Source: Dolichospermum compactum NIES-806 (GTDB lineage Bacteria; Cyanobacteriota; Cyanobacteriia; Cyanobacteriales; Nostocaceae). From it: a stretch of 32,077 nt of DNA. This document shows, in pieces, positions 22,260-29,396 of the stretch (positions within the stretch are counted from its first letter, which is position 1; every line of letters begins with the position of its first letter). A model generated the notes under the pieces. The model saw only the letters and a program-made list of their open reading frames with translations, searched no databases and was not told the DNA's origin. The translations under genes were made by a program, and so were the position numbers. The stretch is from contig NZ_AP018316.1 of the NCBI RefSeq assembly GCF_002368115.1, positions 3,270,371 to 3,302,447 on the forward strand, in the 5' to 3' direction.

Positions 22260-23006
22260 TTATTCCTCCTTCATAAATTCCAAATACCCTTTACTCAATT
22301 CTTCGACAGACAAATCATAAAACTGTTTACCATGTTCTGGGGTTGCTAAATCTGGATTTGAACCCATACGACCATCTGGATAACGTAACCGAAAATCAAC
22401 AGCACTATAAATTTTATGTCCACCAGCAACTTCTGGAGAAAGAAAAGCTTTTTTAATTGCTTCTGGATAAACATATTGGGTAACAGCTACTTCGCTGGGG
22501 GTAGCGTGAGAACCTTCTTGATTACCATATAATTCTTTGGCAAGTTTGTACACTGAACCACCCATAAACCAATTAGCAATTTGACATTGCACTTTTGCGG
22601 AATTGGGAATTTGCAAATCTTCTAAATGAGCGTAAGTTTCGGAAAAAGCTGCTTTGAGGGTAGCGATATTTCCACCATGTCCATTAATAAAATAGAATTT
22701 GGTAAAACCAGCTTTTACTAAACAGGTTAAATAATCTTTTACTACTAAAATTAAAGTGCTAGGACGTAAACTAATTGTTCCGGGGAAAGCTGTATGATGT
22801 AATGCCATGCCGACATTAATTGTTGGCGCTACCATTGCTTGAGTTACTTCACCAACACCTTTAGATATGGATTCTGCACAAATTGCATCAGTCCCAATTA
22901 ATCCTGTTGGTCCATGTTGTTCTGTTGAACCAATGGGTAAAATAATTCCTTGAGATTGTTGTAAATAAGTTTCAACTTCCGGCCAAGTGCTTAAATGTAA
23001 GAGCAT
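22260..23006 (-). CDS. Creatininase-family amidohydrolase
   Basis: The 248 residues show the family's metal-site motifs: LPIGSTEQHG (E29, H31), GTDA (D40), FINGHGGN (H110) and GSHATPSEVA (E172). Length and motif order are those of a full creatininase/MftE-like hydrolase, which opens cyclic amides or cleaves peptide amides using two metal ions. Cyanobacterial members have no settled substrate, so creatininase should not be read literally. It stands alone, with a heptamer repeat block between it and the DUF2839 gene upstream. Cytosolic, with no signal peptide. Confidence 0.9.
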   Translation of the reverse strand: MLLHLSTWPEVETYLQQSQGIILPIGSTEQHGPTGLIGTDAICAESISKGVGEVTQAMVAPTINVGMALHHTAFPGTISLRPSTLILVVKDYLTCLVKAGFTKFYFINGHGGNIATLKAAFSETYAHLEDLQIPNSAKVQCQIANWFMGGSVYKLAKELYGNQEGSHATPSEVAVTQYVYPEAIKKAFLSPEVAGGHKIYSAVDFRLRYPDGRMGSNPDLATPEHGKQFYDLSVEELSKGYLEFMKEE

Positions 23007-23016
23007 TTTTGTTAAA

Positions 23017-23104
23017 GGAGTCAGGAGTCAGGAGAAAGAAAGAAGAAAGAAGAAAGAAGAAAGAAGGAGGAAGAAAATCAACCAATTACCAATTACCAAT
23101 TATC
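23017..23104. repeat. Three adjoining heptamer tandem repeats (STRR)
   Basis: AGTCAGG units (about 23019-23034) are followed by AGAAAGA units (about 23034-23065) and then ACCAATT units (about 23081-23101). Each has a 7-base period. Heptamer STRRs are a known feature of heterocystous cyanobacteria. The last block supplies the TAA stop of the DUF2839 gene. Confidence 0.7.
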
Positions 23105-23318
23105 CAACAATTTCCCACCAACCGAAAGCGGGACCGATAAAGCGGATGACTATCCAGGCAACTACCATAGATCCAATACCAATCCATGCACCACGAGTGG
23201 TGATAGCTACAAACTGTGAGGCTTGGGTTTTTGTGATGGGAACCCAAGGTAAGATTTTTGTAGTGTCTTGCCCGTAGTCTTCTCCGATTGAGTTTTTACG
23301 GCGTTTTGCTTCACCCAT
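23100..23318 (-). CDS. DUF2839 family small membrane protein
   Basis: The 72-residue protein starts MGEAKRRKNSIGEDYGQ, continues ILPWVPITKTQASQFVAITT and ends with one hydrophobic helix (about residues 45-63, IGIGSMVVAWIVIRFIG) and PAFGWWEIVG. I recognise this as the cyanobacterial DUF2839 family, whose function is unknown. The basic N-terminus suggests a cytoplasmic face. The gene is complete and stands alone. Confidence 0.9.
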   Translation of the reverse strand: MGEAKRRKNSIGEDYGQDTTKILPWVPITKTQASQFVAITTRGAWIGIGSMVVAWIVIRFIGPAFGWWEIVG

Positions 23319-23385
23319 AATTCGATAATTTAGTTTGTTTTTGAGTTTATTTTAAATTCTAATAGAAATTCGGCAGGGAAATTAA

Positions 23386-24930
23386 TTAACTAGAATCATC
23401 TTCATTATTGGTAGAAAACAGACTAGGATCGAGATAGTTCAAACGGGCTAGGGGACTAAGGGAGGAAAGGATTTGTACGCCGTAGCTGCGGTTAACGACA
23501 CGACTGTCGAGTAATGCTACTATACCTTGATTTTCGCGGACTGGTGCGATCGCTCTTTGTAATTCATTCATGGCTGTGGGCAGTAAGTATAGGCGAAACC
23601 AGTCCTGGTGCGATCGCTTATAATGAGCTACTCTACCAGCTACCAAAGGATTTTCCAAAGATGGTAAAGGTAAAGTTGCAATAATTAACAATCTCGGTGA
23701 TGGTAAAACACTTTGATTTTCTCGCCAAAATTCCCAACCAGTAATCAAAATTCCGTTTTCATCTAAACAAGTTTTTTCCACCTGTACCCGTGAACCAAAT
23801 TCCGAAGCCAAAATCGCTCCCACTCTGGCTTTTAGGGGTACATCTCCAATTAATATTACTGTCATTCCTGGTGCGGTTGCACTCAAACATACCAAGGTGC
23901 GAACTTGATGAATTAATGCTGGTTGAAATTCCGGTGTATTTGGTAAAGGTAACTTATAAGGGACATACAGTTGAATTGCTTCCCCTTGACTATCGGCAGC
24001 AAATTTCAAGCAAGTAACATCTTCTAAACCCAAGCGTTGACGGAAAAGAGGTGCTTCCGTTTCCGGTTCTAAAGCGCTACCAATTAATACTACAGGTTGA
24101 CGTTGCCAAATTGGGGCGAGGATTTTACCCAATTCCAGGGGAGCATAATTTAGAGAAAATAATCCTTGACGACGGGAAATTGTCGCCCAAAATAAGGTGG
24201 GGGAAGAAGAATCTTCCACATTGGGGAATTGTTGCCAAAATTTTCGCCAAGTATCTGGAAGATGATTTTTATCTAACGCTAAATATAAATCTTGTAAAAT
24301 ATCAATTTCTGGCTGGGAAATCAGATAACAGTGATAGGGATTTTCGGGATGTTGAAATAATTTATATGTTAATTCTACCCTAACTTCCCGAATTAAATCC
24401 GCTTCATTAGGGTAAGCCAGCATTAATTGATCCCAATCATGAGTTTCGATGCTTTGAGTTAGCTCAGAACGCACCCAGTCCTCTAAATCATCAACGCCAT
24501 CAATAATTGTGGGAATATTCGCCGGAAATGGATTATTATCAGCAAATTGTCCCTTTAACCAAGCTTCAGGAGAAGTCAACAGCAAACCCTGAAAATCAGG
24601 ACTTGGCCAAAAGTCACCGGTTCTAATGGGTTTATTTGCTGGTAGCCACTGCTGGAGTCGGGGAATTTCTACCTTTAACAACCGTTGCTGGACAGTTTCC
24701 GAAGCCACAATAATTACAGAACCGTGCCACATTAAAGCAGAAGCGATAAAACTGGTGCGATATCGTCCTTGATGTCCACAAACTGCCCCTACCTGGATTA
24801 AAGCACTACGTCCTAATCGCAAGGCACGTGCCACCAACCTAGCCATTGTCAAATGATGAGGCCAGGAAGGGAAACCTGCTTGCGATCGCAAGAAGTTATG
24901 TAATGATAAATGAACTTCAGCCTCAATCAC
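23386..24930 (-). CDS. Degenerate DinG/XPD-like helicase of cyanobacteria
   Basis: The 514 residues start MIEAEVHLSLHNFLRSQAGF, the family's usual beginning. The region that should be the Walker A loop reads VCGHQGRYRTSF, without GKT. The DEAH position appears as IIDGVDDLEDW. The C-terminal motif VI region reads LQRAIAPVRENQGIVALLDS, compared with the QxxGRxxR...GxxxxLD of active DinG enzymes. The ATP site and arginine finger are therefore incomplete. The protein probably keeps the fold and may bind DNA or a partner without unwinding. The full length and intact frame argue against a pseudogene. It is divergent from the M48 peptidase gene, with a heptamer repeat between them. Confidence 0.75.
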   Translation of the reverse strand: MIEAEVHLSLHNFLRSQAGFPSWPHHLTMARLVARALRLGRSALIQVGAVCGHQGRYRTSFIASALMWHGSVIIVASETVQQRLLKVEIPRLQQWLPANKPIRTGDFWPSPDFQGLLLTSPEAWLKGQFADNNPFPANIPTIIDGVDDLEDWVRSELTQSIETHDWDQLMLAYPNEADLIREVRVELTYKLFQHPENPYHCYLISQPEIDILQDLYLALDKNHLPDTWRKFWQQFPNVEDSSSPTLFWATISRRQGLFSLNYAPLELGKILAPIWQRQPVVLIGSALEPETEAPLFRQRLGLEDVTCLKFAADSQGEAIQLYVPYKLPLPNTPEFQPALIHQVRTLVCLSATAPGMTVILIGDVPLKARVGAILASEFGSRVQVEKTCLDENGILITGWEFWRENQSVLPSPRLLIIATLPLPSLENPLVAGRVAHYKRSHQDWFRLYLLPTAMNELQRAIAPVRENQGIVALLDSRVVNRSYGVQILSSLSPLARLNYLDPSLFSTNNEDDSS

Positions 24931-24960
24931 GCGCTTTTAATTCCATAACAAGTTTTTTTC

Positions 24961-24993
24961 GTTGTCAGTTGTCAGTTGTCAGTTGTCAGTTGT
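24961..24993. repeat. GTTGTCA heptamer tandem repeat (STRR)
   Basis: Four perfect copies of GTTGTCA plus a partial fifth are followed by ACCAATG heptamers (about 25002-25019). It sits in the divergent promoter gap between the helicase-like and M48 genes. Confidence 0.8.
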
Positions 24994-25040
24994 TTTATCT
25001 TTACCAATGACCAATGACCATGTACCCATTCTCCTAAATT

Positions 25041-26000
25041 ATGCCAACTTATCCAGGAATTTCCAGCGAAGCCTTCAGACATCCATTAGATAGTCAAGCA
25101 GAACAAGCTTTACGCAGTTTACCCGGCTTTGATTTAATCGCCCGTAAATTTGTAGAATTTGTTTATGAACGACCCCAACTTGTTTATTTAATGGGTAACT
25201 CCATTCAAGTCGGACCCCGCCAATATTCTACTATTTACCAGATATTCCGGGAATGTGTCCGAGATTTGGACATTAGCGGTGAACCGGGCTTGTTTATTGC
25301 TCAAAACGCCCAAGTTAATAGTTATGCTTTAGGACAAGAACATCCTTATATCGTCGTCAACACTGGGTTACTAGATTTACTCAATGAAGCCGAACTACGG
25401 ACCGTCTTAGCACATGAACTGGGACATATTAAATGTGGTCATACTATTTTAATTCAAATGGCGGTATGGGCGATGAATGCCGCTGAAGCCATTGGTGAAT
25501 TAACCTTCGGTTTAGGTAATTTTGTCAGTCAAGCCTTGATTTATGCTTTTTTTGAATGGCGACGCAAAGCTGAACTATCCGCAGATAGAGCGGCTTTATT
25601 AGTCATGGATGATTTGAACCCAGTCATGTCATCTATGATGAAACTCTCTGGAGGTAGTCATAAATATGCCCATGAATGTAGTTTACAAGAATTTATTCAG
25701 CAGTCAGAAAAATATCAAGCACTAGATGATGACGGGCTGAATCAAGTATATAAATTTCTGTTATACAATGGCGCACAAGGCATGATGTTGAGTCATCCTT
25801 TCCCCGTAGAACGATTGCATTATTTACGCAGTTGGGCAGTATCAGAAGAATATCAACAAATCAAAAAAGGTAATTATCAACGTTCTGCTGACGGTTCAGT
25901 AAATGTTACACCAGAAACACCAGATCAGGAAGCAGAAAAACTTAGAAAAGAAATTGAAAAATTACAAACAGAAATTAACAAAATGAGAAAATCTGATTAG
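25041..26000 (+). CDS. M48 family zinc metallopeptidase
   Basis: This 319-residue protein has the zinc motif H125-E-L-G-H129 in VLAHELGHIKCGH, and the third ligand E178 in KAELSADRAAL. The segment before it (PYIVVNTGLLDLLNEAEL) is typical of M48 peptidases. Hydrophobic stretches around 136-170 (ILIQMAVWAMNAAE ... FVSQALIYAFF) may sit in the membrane. The last 30 residues (EAEKLRKEIEKLQTEINKMR) form a coiled coil. The family includes HtpX-like membrane quality-control proteases, but this short soluble-looking form has no defined substrate. No signal peptide is seen. The active site looks complete. Confidence 0.9.
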   Translation: MPTYPGISSEAFRHPLDSQAEQALRSLPGFDLIARKFVEFVYERPQLVYLMGNSIQVGPRQYSTIYQIFRECVRDLDISGEPGLFIAQNAQVNSYALGQEHPYIVVNTGLLDLLNEAELRTVLAHELGHIKCGHTILIQMAVWAMNAAEAIGELTFGLGNFVSQALIYAFFEWRRKAELSADRAALLVMDDLNPVMSSMMKLSGGSHKYAHECSLQEFIQQSEKYQALDDDGLNQVYKFLLYNGAQGMMLSHPFPVERLHYLRSWAVSEEYQQIKKGNYQRSADGSVNVTPETPDQEAEKLRKEIEKLQTEINKMRKSD

Positions 26001-26015
26001 ATTCGGAGGGTGTGT

Positions 26016-26121
26016 TATAGCGGTATGCACTTGAGTGAGATACAATCAGCAAATCGTAAAACCTGTAGGGGCGGGGTTTCCCCACCCTCAATTGTATTGC
26101 GTTCAAATGATAACCGCTGTA
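26016..26121. mobile_element. 106-bp TATAGCGGT palindromic element, copy 2
   Basis: It begins TATAGCGGTATGCACTTGAG followed by TGAGATACAA and ends with the inverted match TTGTATTGCGTTCAAATGAT then AACCGCTGTA. The centre holds a GGGCGGGGTTTCCCCACCC hairpin (about 26068-26087) that could act as terminator for the M48 gene. The length equals that of the copy at 28855. Confidence 0.7.
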
Positions 26122-26175
26122 GCGACAGCGTAACGCACCGTTATCTTAAAGTAAAAAATACCTACCAAACCCTAT

Positions 26176-27207
26176 TTATTTACTCTCCACTATATTCCAA
26201 AAATAACCATCAGGAGCAACAAAAGAAAAACTCTTTTCTGCAAACTCATTAATCATAATTTCCGTAATTTGCTGGGCTGAACTTTCTCGCACTCGTTGCC
26301 AATAAATCTCTATTTCCTGAACTCTGTAAGTATAAAGGCACATTCCTAAACATCCCGGTTGGGCATCTGTAAAACATGATTTTAAAGTTATATTTTCTGG
26401 AAAGCTAATAATATAAAGTCTACCACTTCGCGCTGCCATAAAATCAGTTTGAGAAGAACCAGGATCATCAAAAGCCGTAACTATAAATTTTTCCCCTGGG
26501 TTCAGGTGAAAAAATTCTCTTCCTGCTAAAGATGATTCATAACTTGTCTTTACATCATCACGCACACGCAATAAACCTAAAACTTCTTCATAGAATTTGA
26601 GAATTTCCTTACTATCATCTTGGACAACTATACCTACATGAGTAAACTGACTAGTTTTTAAAGGTGCATGATCATTAATCTGTCCATAATTAGGAACATC
26701 ATAACCAAAACGTTGAAATAAAACTTGCCGACTAAATGGTTGAAGTAATAGCATTTCTCGTACCCCCACCAACGGTTCTACAAAAGGACGAATTTTTTGA
26801 TCTTTGTTATAAATTACTTCCCAGTGAGTTTGAGTGTAAAGAATATTTTCACCAATTGATTTTGCTGCTTCCGCATGATTTAAAATGCCCAGTATATCAG
26901 TAGTTAAGGTAGTCCCCCAACGATTACCTTTTCTTTTCATAGAACTGATACCTAAACCCGCAGATGTAGGATTTTGCCAAATCATTAACCGAATTAATCC
27001 ATGATCTGCATTTTGATGATAAAGTCGAATAGTCTGTAAAGGTGAATTTACCCGATATAGTTGATAAGCTATAGTTGCGGTTAATTCTCCTATTTCTCCA
27101 ATCCGATAACCAAATTGTTGCCAATATTGAATTGCGGAAATAGCATCTGGGACACCAATACAGACTTCATAGATACTGCTAATTGTTGGATGATTGGTTG
27201 AATTCAT
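26176..27207 (-). CDS. Two-domain VOC (glyoxalase-like) protein
   Basis: The 343 residues hold two vicinal-oxygen-chelate repeats: residues about 8-150 (SIYEVCIGVPDAISAIQYWQ) and about 188-340 (FTHVGIVVQDDSKEILKFYE, ending FSFVAPDGYFWNIVES). VOC proteins bind a metal with paired beta-alpha-beta-beta-beta units and include lyases, dioxygenases and binding proteins. H192 in THVGI and a late Glu (ESK) could be ligands in the second half; the first half seems poorer in ligands. The substrate is unknown. It diverges from xseB with only 19 bases between the start codons. Confidence 0.8.
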   Translation of the reverse strand: MNSTNHPTISSIYEVCIGVPDAISAIQYWQQFGYRIGEIGELTATIAYQLYRVNSPLQTIRLYHQNADHGLIRLMIWQNPTSAGLGISSMKRKGNRWGTTLTTDILGILNHAEAAKSIGENILYTQTHWEVIYNKDQKIRPFVEPLVGVREMLLLQPFSRQVLFQRFGYDVPNYGQINDHAPLKTSQFTHVGIVVQDDSKEILKFYEEVLGLLRVRDDVKTSYESSLAGREFFHLNPGEKFIVTAFDDPGSSQTDFMAARSGRLYIISFPENITLKSCFTDAQPGCLGMCLYTYRVQEIEIYWQRVRESSAQQITEIMINEFAEKSFSFVAPDGYFWNIVESK

Positions 27208-27226
27208 AATTTAGAGGGAAAATTCT

Positions 27227-27463
27227 ATGGTAAAACGCAATAATTCGGTTAAATCCATGTCCGCAAATGGAGGAAGTTATGAAGCTAAGATAGCAGAAAT
27301 TGAAACTATTATCACTCGCATTGAGAGTGGTGAATTAGAATTAGCAGATGTATTTACAGAATTTGCAACTGCGGTTGAGTATTTGAAGGAATGTGATAGT
27401 TTTTTACAGCAGCGACAGCAGCAGGTAGATTTATTAATTGAAACCTTGCAAGATGAGAACTAG
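27227..27463 (+). CDS. xseB: Exodeoxyribonuclease VII small subunit
   Basis: This 78-residue protein carries the XseB signature: YEAKIAEIETIITRIESGEL, then EFATAVEYLKECDSFLQQRQ and VDLLIETL. XseB binds in several copies to the large subunit XseA to form exonuclease VII, which degrades single-stranded DNA. A good ribosome site (AGAGGGAAA) precedes the ATG at 27227, supporting that start over the ATG at 27257. XseA is not in the window downstream. The gene shares a 19-base divergent gap with the VOC gene, so their promoters must overlap coding DNA or lie very close. Confidence 0.93.
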   Translation: MVKRNNSVKSMSANGGSYEAKIAEIETIITRIESGELELADVFTEFATAVEYLKECDSFLQQRQQQVDLLIETLQDEN

Positions 27464-27550
27464 GAAAATGAAGGTCAGGCAGAAGAAACAAACATCATTT
27501 GATATATGTTGAAACTTTACGTGGAAGCTGTATGTAATCAGATTTATAGA

Positions 27551-27615
27551 ATAATTGAACGCAGATGAACGCAGATAAATACGGATGAATTAATGGATTT
27601 GATAATTCTGTGCAG
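27551..27615 (+). repeat. Left copy of a 65-bp inverted repeat flanking the solute-binding protein gene
   Basis: It begins ATAATTGAACGCAGATGAAC and continues through ATAAATACGGAT to ATAATTCTGTGCAG. It matches 28728-28792, inverted, in 59 of 65 bases with no gap. It includes the dispersed CGCAGAT repeat but extends well beyond it. Confidence 0.8.
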
Positions 27616-27646
27616 TCTCACGTAAAATTAATATAATTCGTGAGAC
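27615..27646 (-). terminator. Hairpin downstream of the solute-binding protein gene
   Basis: GTCTCACG (27615-27622) and CGTGAGAC (27639-27646) are perfect 8-base arms around an AT-rich 16-base loop, about 25 bases past the gene's stop codon. There is no clear T run, so termination is plausible but unproven. Confidence 0.45.
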
Positions 27647-27670
27647 TATTTGTTAATTAATAACTACGTC

Positions 27671-28633
27671 CTACAAATCTTTTTGGGGAATCGGTTCGTG
27701 AAACTCGATCATTAATTGCATAGTTTCCACTTCTAAATCACGTAAGTCCTGATTGAGATATACAGCACCTTGAGAACCAAACCAACGGTCAAAAATCGCC
27801 ACGTATTTGGGGTTATTATTCACAAATCCTTGCATAAATTTGACGAGGGAATAATTTACTGAATTCAGGAATTTAGAGTTATTCTCAGGAACCATGCAAG
27901 CAATTCCTTCTCGTGAATAGGGACGAGGGGGGACTATGGCAAAACTATTTGGATTTTTTGCTGTTTGTAACCATCCTTCTAAAAGAATGCTATCGGATGC
28001 AAAAGCGTCAATTTTGCCCTGTTCCAAAGCGGCAAATCCTTCTGGTCTAGTCTTAAAATATACAAGCTTTGCTTGAGGTTGTATTCGCTTGATTGCTTGT
28101 TCGTTGGTAGTTCCAGCTAACACACCCACACGCTTATTGATGAGGGATTCTGGTGAACCTAAATTGGTTTCCTTTTTAATTAAAATCTGCGTCCCTGTGA
28201 CACCATAACTAATAGAAAAATCAATTTTTTTATCTCGTTCCCAAGTAAAACTACTGGCATCACAGACAATATCAACTTGTCGGTTAATTATCTTGGGAAT
28301 CCTTGCTGCTGGGGTAACTGCAACTAATTTAAGTGTAATTTTTTTGCCTAATTCTTTTTCTAATTGCTGTTGGATTAAAGTTAACATATCCACAGAATAA
28401 CCAGTCAATTTTCCTTGACTGTCGGAGTAGGCAAATGGTAAAGCGTCTTTGCTCGTGCCAGCAGTTAATACTCCTGTCCGTGCTACCTTTTCCATTACTG
28501 TTTCTGCCTTAGCAATACCGGGCATTAATCCTGATAATATCAAACCGAAGATCACAGGGGCAATATTTTTATATATCTTCGACTTAGTGAAAGTAGGTAA
28601 ATGGGAGAGATTTATTTTGGTACTTACAAACAT
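27671..28633 (-). CDS. Family 3 extracellular solute-binding protein, amino-acid ABC transporter type
   Basis: The 320 residues begin with a basic N-terminus and hydrophobic core (IAPVIFGLILSGLMPGIAKA), a signal peptide with likely cleavage after AKA at about residue 43. The mature part has VLTAGTSKDALPFAYSDSQG, GYSVDMLTLIQQQLEKEL, VDIVCDASSFTWERDKKIDF and RVGVLAGTTNEQAIKR, the pattern of polar amino-acid binding proteins such as GlnH, BztA and their relatives. It should deliver an amino acid to an ABC importer, but no permease or ATPase gene is adjacent. It is enclosed by 65-bp inverted repeats, which suggests it may have moved as a unit. The ligand cannot be told from sequence. Confidence 0.88.
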   Translation of the reverse strand: MFVSTKINLSHLPTFTKSKIYKNIAPVIFGLILSGLMPGIAKAETVMEKVARTGVLTAGTSKDALPFAYSDSQGKLTGYSVDMLTLIQQQLEKELGKKITLKLVAVTPAARIPKIINRQVDIVCDASSFTWERDKKIDFSISYGVTGTQILIKKETNLGSPESLINKRVGVLAGTTNEQAIKRIQPQAKLVYFKTRPEGFAALEQGKIDAFASDSILLEGWLQTAKNPNSFAIVPPRPYSREGIACMVPENNSKFLNSVNYSLVKFMQGFVNNNPKYVAIFDRWFGSQGAVYLNQDLRDLEVETMQLMIEFHEPIPQKDL

Positions 28634-28727
28634 ATTAATCTTGGGGAATCCATAGAATCAAAATGATTAAATTATCTCTATTGAAGATCAAGTTAACGGT
28701 TCTAGAAATGATTCTTCACATTAGACC

Positions 28728-28792
28728 CTGCACAGAATTATGAAACCAATTAATTTATCCGTATTTATCTGCGTCCATCTGCGGTCAATTAT
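28728..28792 (-). repeat. Right copy of the 65-bp inverted repeat
   Basis: This is the inverted partner of 27551-27615. The mismatches fall at only six positions, spread along the repeat. It lies 95 bases upstream of the solute-binding protein start codon. Confidence 0.8.
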
Positions 28793-28854
28793 TATTGAAA
28801 TCTTATTCCATACAGCTTTATTTTAATTTGGTATTGCACAATTATTGATAGTTA

Positions 28855-28960
28855 TATAGCGGTTCTCGATTGAGTGAGATACAAGAACCCCACCCCCAAC
28901 CCCCTCCCCGCAAGCGATGAGGGGGCTATGATGTATCTCATGCAAGTGCATACCGCTATA
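28855..28960. mobile_element. 106-bp TATAGCGGT palindromic element, copy 3
   Basis: It begins TATAGCGGTTCTCGATTGAG followed by TGAGATACA and ends with the inverted TGTATCTCATGCAAGTGCAT then ACCGCTATA. The centre holds an AC-rich block with CCCCCTCCCCGCAAGCGA at 28900-28917, which recurs inside the downstream CHAT gene at 31285-31302. TA dinucleotides abut both ends. The rest of the 28634-29038 gap holds only the inverted repeat already listed. Confidence 0.72.
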
Positions 28961-29068
28961 TGTCAGGATTTAACTGGAATTGATCGCTTGCAAAGTCATC
29001 ATCCTTACTCTATGATATTTTAAGGTAATGGTTGATAAATGTGGAAATTAGCTATTTTAGGTAAATTT

Positions 29069-29395
29069 ATGACAGAAATTAAATTTTCTATTGAAAGTGA
29101 AAATGCCATTACAGCCACAGAGGAACTTTTGGCAATTGAAGGTATAAATGGTAACTATAGCGTAAATTCAGAAGACGTGAGAAAAGAAGCAGTAATTACC
29201 ACAGTTGCCACTATAGTTGGTCTTGTTGGTGGAACTCTGGCCATTGCTGAACAAATTCGCAAATGGTATCAGGAGTATAAACAGCAACAGTCGGGTAAAA
29301 AGATTGCTAAAGTTCTGATTGTCGGCAGTAACGGTAGACGATTGTTGTTAGAAAATGCCACAATTGAGGAAATTCGCCAAATTTTAGAATCATAA
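29069..29395 (+). CDS. EACC1-like effector-associated constant component
   Basis: It is 108 residues from the ATG at 29069 (MTEIKFSIESENAITATEEL), or 118 if the ATG at 29039 is used. I prefer 29069 because the family motif starts there and TTAGGTAAA precedes it. It shows AITATEELLAIEGINGNYSV, a hydrophobic segment (VATIVGLVGGTLAIAEQI) and KKIAKVLIVGSNGRRLLLEN followed by ATIEEIRQIL. I recognise this as the small constant component coded next to variable effectors in NTP-dependent bacterial conflict systems. It probably tethers or presents the effector. Its stop codon is one base before the CHAT gene's GTG start, so the two are surely co-transcribed and probably translationally coupled. Confidence 0.78.
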   Translation: MTEIKFSIESENAITATEELLAIEGINGNYSVNSEDVRKEAVITTVATIVGLVGGTLAIAEQIRKWYQEYKQQQSGKKIAKVLIVGSNGRRLLLENATIEEIRQILES

Positions 29396-29396
29396 C

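Noticed and set aside
24961..25019. Regular short repeats resembling a CRISPR array
   Set aside because: The units are 7-base head-to-tail repeats without spacers, that is, STRR heptamers. No cas gene is present in the window.
27551..28792. Composite transposon around the solute-binding protein gene
   Set aside because: No transposase is present, the repeats contain a dispersed cyanobacterial repeat and no target duplication was seen. It is kept only as an inverted-repeat observation.
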